A stretch of 64,000 nt of DNA from Cynocephalus volans (lineage: Eukaryota; Chordata; Mammalia; Dermoptera; Cynocephalidae). Position 1 is the stretch's first letter; the number at the start of each line of letters is the position of its first letter. The position numbers and the translations under genes are program-made. The notes under the pieces are model-generated. The model made no database searches, was not told where the DNA came from, and saw only the letters and a list, made by a program, of their open reading frames with translations. The stretch spans positions 10,210,035-10,274,034 of the forward strand of contig NC_084471.1 of NCBI RefSeq assembly GCF_027409185.1, written 5' to 3'. Positions 1 through 25,826 of the stretch are shown here, piece after piece.

Positions 1-530
1 CTGCCCCACTGTGTAAGAGGAAGGCCCGATGCCACTACAAACATAGAGAACTTGCACAGCCAACTAGGGCAAGTCAGAATCTGAAAGGCCAGATCAAACA
101 TGGGTTTTCCATGAGAAGTGACAGAGAGACCCTCATACTGGTTTTTATCCGCACAAAAACTCATTTCTCATTTGAACTTTTGCTCAAGTACTCATGTATA
201 TCTGAGGTGATGATCTTGAAATTTTGGCCAGAAACCCAGCTCAGTTTCTTGAGTTTGGACTTTCCATGAAGGCAAATTACCATCCATGTTCATCACTTAA
301 ACCTTTTAAAGAAATTTCACCTCTAAGAATTTCTCTGTACACAGACAGCACTTAGAAGTAAGGATGTCACACCAGATCCAGAGAGAGAAACCAAATTCTG
401 CTTTGACTTCTACTTACTTAATTCAGAATTTGCCAAATTTATGGGCTAAATTTTGTATCCATTAGACTGTATCTCTAATTTAAAAATAAAACATATCTTG
501 CAAGTAATATATATGAATTCTGCTATTTTA
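1..530. other. ADSL 3' flank, no recognised feature
   Basis: Mostly AT-rich unique-looking sequence. I see no exon or identifiable repeat. Confidence 0.5.
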
Positions 531-543
531 AAAATAATGTATG

Positions 544-709
544 GGGGCCGAGCCTGTGGCGCACTCGGGAGGGTGCAGCACTGGGAGCGCGGCGCTCCCA
601 GCAGCCGCGGGTTCGGATCCTATATAGGAATGGCCGGTGTACTCGCTGGCTGAGTGCCGGTCACGAAAAAAGAAAAATAAAAAAATAAAAAAAAATTAAA
701 AAAAAAATA
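544..709 (+). mobile_element. CYN-like SINE, GC-rich dimer form
   Basis: A tRNA-like head with B box GGTTCGGATCC, the CTATATAGGAATGGCCGG linker and an A-rich tail. It is flanked by copies 1 and 2 (531-543, 710-722) of the 13-bp repeat AAAATAATGTATG. Confidence 0.88.
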
Positions 710-722
710 AAAATAATGTATG

Positions 723-817
723 GGCTAGCCGATTAGCTCAGTTGGTTAGAGTGCAGTGCTATAACACCAAGGTCAAGAGTTCGGATCCCCACATCAGCCA
801 GCGTCCCCTCCCTCCCC
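723..817 (+). mobile_element. CYN-like SINE monomer
   Basis: A tRNA-Ile-like monomer (GATTAGCTCAGTTGGTTAGA, B box GTTCGGATCCCC). It is flanked by copies 2 and 3 (710-722, 818-830) of the same 13-bp target repeat that brackets the preceding SINE. Confidence 0.88.
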
Positions 818-906
818 AAAATAATGTATGTTATGACTAAATGTAACTCCTGTTCCAGATGGGATCCTAGAATGGAAAAAGGACATTAGCTAAAAATATT
901 AGTTTG

Positions 907-1052
907 GGCTGAGCCCGTGGCGCACTCGGTAGCGTGCTGCGCTAGGAGCGCGGCGACGCTCCCGCCGCGGGTTCGGATCCTATATAGGAATGACTGGTGC
1001 ACTCACTGGCTGAGTGCCGGTCACGAAAAAATAAATAAATAAATAAATAAAT
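907..1052 (+). mobile_element. CYN-like SINE, GC-rich dimer form
   Basis: Contains the GGAGCG...CGCTCC hairpin in place of the anticodon arm, with an (AAAT)n tail. The 15-bp target duplication AAAAATATTAGTTTG is at 892-906 and 1053-1067. Confidence 0.9.
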
Positions 1053-1075
1053 AAAAATATTAGTTTGTAAATTTT

Positions 1076-2479
1076 CTTTCTTTACAAATTTTTATTGAAT
1101 CATAACTGATTATACATATTTTGGGGGTTCAACGTTGACATGTTGATCAAATCAATATTACTAGCACATGTTGTTACAAATCATACTTATTCTTCATGCC
1201 CCTTGTCCAATCTCTATCTCCCTTTCCCTCCTACCTCCCACCTCTGATAACCCTAGATGTCTTCTCTCCTTCTGAAAGAGTAATGGTTACTCTGTTGAAC
1301 TGTTGCCTAGGTGATCTATCCAATGCTGAGAGGTGTGTTCAGGTCCCCCAATATTATCGTAGAGCAGATGCTTCTTCTGTCACTCCGGAATGGGCTTTGT
1401 GGAGAGAGACATCCTCTTCTTTTCTTTGGTCTCTGTTGGTGACTCTCCTTGTGTCAAGGCACTCCAGTAGCTGGCAGACCATCTGCATGGTGGTTGTGCC
1501 ATCTAGCCGCTTTCAGAGCAGCCATGGTTATTGTGGTGGCTGTGGTGGGCCACCCCTATAGAGGTGATGTTTTTGGCACGCTCCTCCGTGCTGGTGGTGT
1601 GCCTGGTTGTAGGGCAGGTTCCGGTCTCCGGGTTGGCCCCGAGGCACTGGCAGTGTGCCTGGGCCGGAACTAATTTTTTCCTTTGCTTACTTCTAAAATG
1701 GGGGAACTTCCTGTGGGGACCAGTACTTGAGCTGTGTGGTTTAGCTAAATTGTTGCTTTGCTGCTGATTCCCTAGGAATCAGGGAAGGCTTTTTGTGCAG
1801 CTCAGGTTTTAATGGTTGACTTTATAGGTACTTCCAGCTCTCCAGAGACCTGGTGCACCTAGGTTGTGTAGAAACTCTGATCTGTGCCTGAGTCTTTTCA
1901 TCAAACTGCATCCTATGCAATCCTATATTCCTGACTAGCCTCCCCTGAGTGGTCTTTTGCTGACTGGGTTACCAGTCAGCTGTCCTTGCTGTACTCATGT
2001 TCCCCTGGTGGGCCCATCTCCCCCACTGCCCGTGCTTCAAACACTCTCTATGGGACAGGCCATGTGCCGGACCCTTGCAGTGACTCACTGGCCTCTGAGT
2101 GGCTTCTTTTTCTTCAGTTGTTGTGGCTCCTTGCTCCTATGTGGGTCCACGGGAACCCTACTAGTGGCCTTGCTGGCCAAGGCCCTCTTCTCCCCTGCCG
2201 CCTCCAAGCAACTTCATCCGAAGGGCACAGCTGTGGCTTTTGCCAGCTCCTGCTCTGTGTACTCAACAGCTCCAGTCTTAAAGTGGCTGTGGCACGATAT
2301 GGCCAGAGTGGTTTTTTCTCTCTTATCATGTCTTCTCCCACCTTCATGCACTCCATAGGCCTCTCCTCCTCTTCCCGAGTTCTAGCAGCCCCAGCTTGGC
2401 TGTTGTTGCTTTTTTATAGTTGTAAATTTGTTGATTTATGGGGACTGTCTATTCCTCCACCTTGACTGGAAGCCCCTTG
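1076..2479 (-). mobile_element. L1 with both ends but no ORFs (about 1.4 kb)
   Basis: Read on the minus strand it starts with an L1 5' UTR-like sequence (CCAGTCAAGGTGGAGGAATA) and ends with an L1 3' UTR-like sequence. That 3' sequence resembles the L1 end common in many mammals and finishes CAATAAAAATTTG. It is flanked by the 13-bp target duplication GTTTGTAAATTTT (1063-1075, 2480-2492). A short piece near 1310-1350 resembles part of the ORF2 endonuclease (GDLNTPLS then, one frame over, LDRSPRQQ). Nothing resembling ORF1 or the reverse transcriptase is present. The internal junction cannot be placed by eye. Confidence 0.7.
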
Positions 2480-2494
2480 GTTTGTAAATTTTAA

Positions 2495-2640
2495 CAATTG
2501 CACCATACTAATATAAGATGCTTAACAAGGGAGACCAAGTATGGGGTATATGGGAATTCCCTGTACTATCTTTGCAATTTTCCTATAAATATAAAACTAT
2601 TCTAAAATTTTCTTAAATTGTTAAAAACTTGAAAAAATAT
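2495..2640 (+). mobile_element. Old L1 3'-end fragment
   Basis: Sequence such as CTTTGCAATTTTCCTATAAA with a run of A/T at its end resembles old L1M 3' ends. It is diverged and without clear borders. Confidence 0.45.
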
Positions 2641-3879
2641 GAAAAAGCAGAATTAAAAATCTCCTCTAACCCATTGTCCAAGAAATCACACAATATTTCA
2701 TTCTATAGCTTTCCAGCTTTTAAAAAGATTTTTAGTTTTTCCTATTTATTTTTCATGTTGACTAATTCCCCATTCATTCGCTAGTTCAAGTTCAAGGCCT
2801 ACTCTCTTCCATGGCAGGTAAACCAACAGCAGCATTCTTAAGTCTCAGCTAGCTCCCTTACTGACCACATGAAGAGAAGGTTCCTGGGCTCAGAAGAAAA
2901 ATGGTTTACTTTCTGAGTATCTTCTGTGTTAGACCCTATGCTGTGCGATTCATCTCACCTAACCCTCAATTCTACCCAGAATTTACGTCACCATTCTGGA
3001 GGCCCCTAATTCTTGTGCCTCCATTTAAAGATGTTTACAAACATCAGGCTCTCCTGGTTCTAAAATGAAATCTAGCATCAGCCAGGGGAAGAGGGCAGTA
3101 AGTGCCCAGGTGTCTATAGCTCCATAGAAAGCCACTTGTCCCACAGTCTGCCCAGACTCTGATGTCTGGGTGGTTGTGATCCTGCAGCCATCACTGGCTC
3201 ACTGAACTTAATCTATATCTTGAAGAGAAGAGTTCTCTCTTTCCAGACAACCTGCAGCCCACTCAAATGACTGTAATCAAAATGTAACATGGTAAAATAA
3301 GATCAGATTACAAAATTGTAGTTAAGGATATGCATAAATATAGAAACCACAGAAAATGGAAGAGAGGGACAACAAACCCACCCACTCACCCACCCATTCA
3401 AATAGCCCAAGAAGAAAAACAGGCAAAATCACCAAGTCACGACAGAATGAGATCGTTATCTTGTTTCCTTATTATTATTATTTTTTTTTGGCAGCTGTTT
3501 TTTCTTCTGAGGAAATTTATTAACTAAAATCTATGGTATCTGCTATCTCCAGTGTGTCTGATATGCAATGTAAGTCCTCACGTTACAGATACACGATAGT
3601 AGCTACTTCCTCTGAGTGAGCCATGAAAGAGTAGAAAGAATGTTTGATTACAGCCTAACTACTTAATCTCCTTGTGCCAGACCCAGTAGTTTGAAACACC
3701 CCTTCCAGATTGTCCTAGGATAAATAGTAGAGGGAATAGCTGTAATAGTTGGGCATATGGCCTATGCTATCCATGCTTGCTTGGTGTACTGAGCTGTATT
3801 TAGAATTTGATCTTAAGTATTGCCTTCGATTTTTATTCCTAGTAAGTTGAGCTCTTTACTTCTATTTAAAAAAAATTTT
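2641..3879. other. Intergenic DNA, nothing recognised
   Basis: No exon, RNA gene or confident repeat was seen in this stretch of the ADSL 3' flank. Confidence 0.5.
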
Positions 3880-4020
3880 TGTGGCGCACTTGGTAGAGTG
3901 CTGCGCTCAGAGCGCGGCGACGCTCCCGCTGCGGGTTCGGATCCCATATAGGAATGGCCAGTGCGCTCACTGGCTGAGTGCTGGTCACGAAAAAGACAAA
4001 AAAAATAAAATAAAATAAAA
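3880..4020 (+). mobile_element. CYN-like SINE, GC-rich form, 5' truncated
   Basis: Starts at GTGGCGCAC, lacking about 10 head bases. It carries the GAGCG...CGCTC hairpin and ends in an (AAAAT)n tail. Confidence 0.85.
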
Positions 4021-4021
4021 T

Positions 4022-4200
4022 TTTTAAATGATTTATGAACACAATGTGGAATAATTAAATCAAGCTAGTTAGCATATCCATCACCTCAAATTCTTAACAT
4101 TTTTTTGTGGTGAGAATATTTGAAATTTACTCCTTTAGCAATTTTGAAACGTACAATACTCTGTTAAACTATATTCACCATGCTGTGCAATAGAACCAAA
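4022..4200 (-). mobile_element. L1 3' UTR fragment
   Basis: Resembles the antisense of L1M 3' UTR sequence (TATTCACCATGCTGTGCAAT region). Diverged. Confidence 0.5.
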
Positions 4201-4249
4201 AAATAATAATAAAAAAATAACACCACCAATAAATAAATAAATAAATAAA

Positions 4250-4297
4250 TTTTTGTTGTTGTTGTTGGCTGGGCAGTACAGGGATCTGAACCCTTAT
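4250..4297 (-). mobile_element. CYN-like SINE monomer fragment
   Basis: Antisense 3' part of a monomer (GGCTGGGCAGTACAGGGATC). Only about 48 bp remain. Confidence 0.55.
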
Positions 4298-5167
4298 TTC
4301 TGATTACTTTTGATTGGATAGAATTAGAGACAATTCAGCTTCTTCCCCACTGCACCTCCAACCCCCTACCATTCCTGCTAACTAGATAGTTTTCCAGCTT
4401 CTGCCTGATTGGGGATTTGGGGGTGGGTCACTCTTTCAGCAGATCCAATGTCTGGGTCAAACCAGTCTCAGACCCTTAACAGTGGGTACTGACCTCAGTT
4501 GTGTTTCTTGAGGCAACAATCAAGTCACTCTTACTCCACAGAATATTTGAAGTATTGACAAGTTTTTGCCTGTATAGGATAGAGAGCCTTAACATTCCTT
4601 CACCACCTCTCATAAGACAAGGTCTTCTTTGGAGGTCGGCTCTTCAGTTTACCCGTTCCTCAGAACGGATGTACAAAATTGAACACATTCTATGAATATG
4701 GAACAGTAAGCCTCTGGTGGCTTTTCTGGATACTATACTACCACTAACATACCCTAATACTGTCTTCTCTCAGTTCTGGCTCATAATGAGTTAAGTTAAC
4801 TTATTTATATTTATCCCTATTTTTTCTTCCTGTTTAGGTTAGATGAAATTTTATTTTACCAAATAAATGTATTGGTTAATTTTCGTAGTTTTGTATCATC
4901 TGCAAATCTGATAAACAAAAGCTTTCTTCATTTTCATCTATGCTGAAAAATATGTAGAATGAGGGCAAAAGATGGAGGCCTATGGCACAATGCTAGCGCT
5001 CTCCCTTCCAGGTGGCTAATTCATAACTCCCATCTCCTTTAGATACAGTTAGTCCAATCAGCCATAAATCAACGTAACAAGGACTAAAGACTGTCAGCTG
5101 CCTTGATGAAATCAATATAACCAATTAGCATTTTCCTCATAGACAAGCATTACCAGAAGAGGAAATA

Positions 5168-5325
5168 AAAAAAGATGACTGGTAAGGGGATCTGCACCCT
5201 TGACTTGGTGTTGTCAGCACCACGCTCTCCAAGTGAGCCAACCGGCCATCCCTATGTAGGGATCTGAACCCGTGGCCTTGGTGTTGTCAGCACCACACTC
5301 TCCCAAGTGAGCCATGGGTCGGCCC
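5168..5325 (-). mobile_element. CYN-like SINE dimer
   Basis: Two tRNA-Ile-like units head to tail, antisense on the plus strand (GATGACTGGTAAGGGGATCT ... GCCATGGGTCGGCCC). Flanked by an imperfect duplication, GAAGAGGAAATAAA / GAAGAGAAAATAAA. Confidence 0.87.
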
Positions 5326-5611
5326 TGAAGAGAAAATAAATTTGGGTACAACCTGAGCTGAGTAAGCCTGATAATCAACATCAGTTTTTTAAAGTATTTA
5401 TTGTAGCTCCAAATTTCATTACTTATTCCAGCCAAATATGACTGAAATAAAAGTATCTGACCATACCAAATCACTAAGTCCAGGTTATTTTGCTAGACCT
5501 AGATCAAATTCATCTTCAGAAGAAAGGACCAGGAATTTGCTACTTCTCAATCAAATAAATATGTGAAAATGACTAACCTTGAGGTGGCTGGAAAATACGT
5601 CTTGAAAGAAC

Positions 5612-5859
5612 AGAGAACAAGTATGAGCTACATTTATTATGCAATTTTTTGTTGCTGTAAAGACAGAGTCAACTACACTGTTTTGTTTCTGCATTGTTAA
5701 CCTTGAGAAATGTGAAAGCACCATGAAAAGAAGGGAGTGCTGCATTAATGTAAGAACAATTCTTGAGGTAAAATAACGCACTACAGCGACACTATTTCAT
5801 GCCTCAGCAATAAAGTTAACAAAACCAAAAACGATTTTTCATTTAATTTTCTGACAGCT
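5612..5859 (-). other. ADSL: ADSL 3' UTR with poly(A) signal
   Basis: About 245 nt follow the stop codon. AATAAA lies on the minus strand at 5638-5633, and I place cleavage about 15-20 nt further at roughly 5615. The short length fits the known short ADSL 3' UTR. The exact end is inferred. Confidence 0.7.
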
Positions 5860-22180
<16,321 letters not shown>

Positions 22181-22499
22181 GTTGCAGATCATTTCGCCTG
22201 CTGCCTGCTAAGGGTTAACGTGTTTCTCTTCGTTTAAAAGAACCATGATTAGCCTTGCATAAATTAGCCTCTCTGCCCCTCGGTTTATCCTTCTGAAAAA
22301 AGGTACAGATTCAGTGATGGAGCGGTGTCTGCCACACTTAGAAATCCCTGTATGTGTTTGCTGCTATTTAATTATGATTGTCGCCGACCCCCACTCCCAC
22401 TCCCTGCCAGGCACCAAGCGATGTTCTGAGGAAAAATGAAGATACCCAAGATAAGTCAGCACTTATTGCGTACCACGTGAGCCCCTTGCGCCAAACTGC

Positions 22500-22640
22500 G
22501 GTAAAAATGGATTTCGACAAGCACTTACAGATGAGGGAACTGAGAGTCATGACTTGCTGAAGGTCCCCAGCTAGTAATTGGAGTCGGAAGACCCACATCC
22601 GCTCCCACTTCAGAATCTGCGCTCACACACCAAGCCCGGT
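22500..22640 (-). mobile_element. MIR SINE
   Basis: Antisense MIR phrases ACAGATGAGGGAACTGAGAG and AAGGTCCCCAGCTAGTAATT. Confidence 0.65.
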
Positions 22641-22797
22641 CACACCATGGCTTGGTGATGGCATTCCCACCCACCTCCACCCCCATCCCCTCCCTCTGCC
22701 TGGAAAACTTTTCTCACTACCTCCCATTTGAGACCCAGTCTAGAAAATGTTCTCTGGTGGTCTCAACTCTCTCTTCTGGCCAATAACAAAAACCACT

Positions 22798-22892
22798 GGG
22801 GCTGGCGGGTTAGCTCACTTGAAGAGTGTGGCGCTGAGAACACCAAGGTCAAGGGTTCGGATCTGGGTACTGGCCAGCCGCCAAAAAAATAA
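22798..22892 (+). mobile_element. CYN-like SINE monomer
   Basis: GGGGCTGGCGGGTTAGCTCA ... AGGGTTCGGATCTGGGTACT and an A-rich tail. Short duplication AAAACCAC. Confidence 0.88.
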
Positions 22893-23170
22893 TAAAACCA
22901 CCAACGTTTATGGACGTCTTACCAGGTATCAGGCACTGTCCTAAGTGCTTTACACAGATGATCTCATTTAATCCTTGTAACAATCCTGAGTTGTTAAGGT
23001 GTCTTTTGTTTTGTTGGCGGGTATAGGGATCTAAATCTTTGACCTTAGCCCTTAGCCCCCTACAGAGTGAGCTAACCAGCCAGCCCTGTTCAGGTATTAT
23101 TGAGGTAATACGAGTAAATCTCTTGGCACAATGCACAGAATAAGTGCTCAATAAATGCTAGCCATTGTTA
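22893..23170 (-). mobile_element. Old MIR/L2-like repeat split by a SINE
   Basis: TCAGGCACTGTCCTAAGTGC and AAGTGCTCAATAAATGCTAG phrases lie on either side of the antisense CYN monomer at 23009-23088. Confidence 0.5.
23009..23088 (-). mobile_element. CYN-like SINE monomer
   Basis: Antisense unit ending AGTGAGCTAACCAGCCAGCC. Inserted in the MIR/L2-like repeat. Confidence 0.82.
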
Positions 23171-23465
23171 TGGTCCCCATTCTGCAGATGACAAAATAAC
23201 TAACGGTATGGGCAGGTTGAGTGTCTTTAGATCGCTCCTGTAGAAGAGAAAGAGATTGGAGTTAAATGCAGGTGGAGAGGATCCAGATACCTGGCTCATA
23301 GCAGCTCCATATGTGCCCTTTCCTGTATGCTACAGTAGCAGGTACTATGCTGCTTTGAAATTACCTGTTTCTGAGCTCCTCACTAAAATGAGACCTCCTG
23401 GGGGAATTCCACTTTGAATTCCCAGCTTGTTTATTGGTGTGAACTCCCTTTCCCAATAACCATAA

Positions 23466-23687
23466 AACACGCATCACTTGATGATGGGAGATACGTTCTT
23501 AGAAATGCGTCATTAGGCGACTTTGTCATTATGCAAACATCATAGGGTGTACTTACACAGACCTAGATGATATAGTTTACTACACACCTAGGCTATACAG
23601 TATAGCCATTATATAATCTATGGGACCACCATTGTATATGCAGTCCATCTTTGATTGAAATGTTGTTATGCAGCACATGACTGTATT
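23466..23687. mobile_element. Probable non-autonomous DNA transposon, internally deleted
   Basis: The left end (GCATCACTTGATGATGGGA) and the complement of the right end (CATGTGCTGCATAACAAC) are related inverted repeats. The interior (ACACCTAGGCTATACAGTAT) is a phrase I know as dispersed in primate genomes. Family name uncertain. Confidence 0.5.
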
Positions 23688-23929
23688 TCAAGAACATTAA
23701 AAGTTCCTGATTAGATATCAAGGCTTCAAGGTCTCTCTTTTGACAGTAACTTCTTTTTTCCTGTTACCTTTCCATTCCTGCTTTCACTTATTAACAGATT
23801 CACTCAAAAACCAATGGATCACCCCTGTAGTGTTCTCTCTCCCTGACTCTGGGTTTGCTTAGATGCTGAGTGATTTCCTGGCTTCTTATAGACCTCTCTC
23901 AAAACTCTCACCAGAATTCATTGTTTGCC

Positions 23930-24062
23930 ATTCCCATTGATGGCAATCTTGGTTGGGGCAGAGATCATGTCCATCTTTGGTCACCCCTGTGTCCCTAGCA
24001 CCTAGCGCTGAATCTGGCATAGTATATAGGTGCTCAATAAATGTTTGCTGGATGAGTAAATG
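23930..24062 (+). mobile_element. L2 LINE 3' end
   Basis: AGATCATGTCCATCTTTGGT ... AGGTGCTCAATAAATGTTTG is an L2 3' terminus. Confidence 0.65.
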
Positions 24063-24784
24063 CTGTCCCACAGGAGCCCAGCCCAGCAAGAGAAATAAGG
24101 CCCACAATAGCTACAATACAAGTTAGATCCTGACTTTATACTTTCTCTTCCCCCAACCTCTCTTATACCTCTTCAGTGTCCTCATTCTACAACTTTCATG
24201 TCTCCACCTGGACTCCAGAATTAGCAGCCAGAATTGACTGCACCACTAATTCCAGAATACTTTGGCCATCAGAGAAGCCCATCAGTTACCTGGGCTCATC
24301 ACAGAGGTCATCTTCTACTTCCTCTCTTCAGCAGCAGAGGACTGGTTTTCAGGATGAGGGCAGACACAATTCTGGAAAGATGAAAAATTTGCTCGCTTCA
24401 ACTTCTCGGCTTTGCAGTGTTTTACAGCTGTCATTGCTTTGATGTACTGTGATAAGTTTACTGTTCTATTTCTATTGTAACCAGTCTAAACCCAATTATC
24501 TCCTCAGTCTTCCAAACCTTTCTCCTGCCTCTGCCTTACCTTGCTTTCTGTTACTTTTCCTCCTCCAAATAGGAATTTTTGTCTTCAGTTTTCTAATTTT
24601 TCATTCAGGAAAGGATCTTACTCCGTCCGTTGTTTTGTCTTGAATCTTTAATCTCTCCAGTTGTTTCCTTTGTCTGGTTTTTACTTAAATGCATAGGTCT
24701 CTCCCACTTAAAGGAACACCTTCACTTGCCCTGGTATCTCCTTAACATGGAGTCCACTTTTTCTTGCTGTCTCTTTACCAGCCA

Positions 24785-24915
24785 TTCCTGGCACTGCCAC
24801 TTATTAGCTGTGCTGCTTGGGCTAGTTAACCTTTCAGCACTTGGGTCTTCTCACCTGTAAAATGTGACTGATGATCCCAGGTATACAGTGAGGCATAAAG
24901 GCAGTAATAGATGCT
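24785..24915 (+). mobile_element. MIR SINE
   Basis: GCCACTTATTAGCTGTGCTG ... CTCACCTGTAAAATGTGACT in MIR order. Confidence 0.65.
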
Positions 24916-25460
24916 GACTCCCTAGCTCACTGTCTGGGACTCCTGTGCTCAACTAATTTGTCCCCTCCCTGCTTTATTCCTTATCACTGTGATACAACTT
25001 CTGCCCTCTCCTCCTCCTCCAAATCACTCTCATTGATCACCAATAATCTCCTCTAATTGACAAATCAAAATGCCCTTTTTTGTAATATATATTTGCCTAT
25101 ATTTACATAAAGAAACATTAATAAAGTGTGTTGGGGGGGAATGAAGGGAATGGAAGTCAGGGACAGGACTGGGAGCAAAACATACCAAATGTATATAGTT
25201 TTGAAATAGTTTTTTTTTCTTGTACTTATTCATTCCTCATGGCTGATTGAAGTATTTAGCATTTTTGACAACCTCCCTCCCTTCAGCTTTGAAAACTAAA
25301 CTCTACTGATTCTCCTAATCGTGTTCTTAGTCTTCTTTTGATGATCCTTCCTCCTCTCAGTCCTGGAAAAGGAAGTGGTGGGAGTTTCTTCAAGGTTTGA
25401 CCCACCCTTCCTTCCACGGGAAACCACTTGCACATCTGAAAGGCTTACTGTCTTTTTAGT

Positions 25461-25552
25461 TTTTTTTTTTTCCTCACTGGCTGGTACAAGGGGTTGAAGC
25501 CTGTATCTTGGTGTTATCGGCACCACGCTTTAACCATCTGAGCTAATTGGAC
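25461..25552 (-). mobile_element. CYN-like SINE monomer
   Basis: Antisense monomer with a poly-T lead. Contains GTATCTTGGTGTTATCGGCA and ATCTGAGCTAATTGG. It is the last tRNA-SINE before a gap of about 19 kb. Confidence 0.85.
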
Positions 25553-25826
25553 TGCAAAGCTTACCTTCTGAATCTATGGGTTCTCCAAAGTTTTGGTTGT
25601 TAATCTTTAAAGGCCACCTACACACTTGCATCTGGCTGTCACTGTTACCTGAAGCAACATCTCTAAATCAGAGCTTTACTTTTTAAAATCTCTTTTGTGC
25701 CCTAATTCAATGAATAGTTCTGATTGTTTTCTCTTTATATCTATCCATTTTTATATCAGCCTTTTAAAAACTTAGTTTCTTAAACAAATTCTTGATATAA
25801 CATCCTATTAATTATTAGGATCATTC

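Noticed and set aside
1957-2358. Long plus-strand open frame with Cys/Leu-rich product
   Set aside because: It lies inside the antisense L1 derivative and has no homology I recognise. Chance frame in GC-rich 5' UTR-like sequence.
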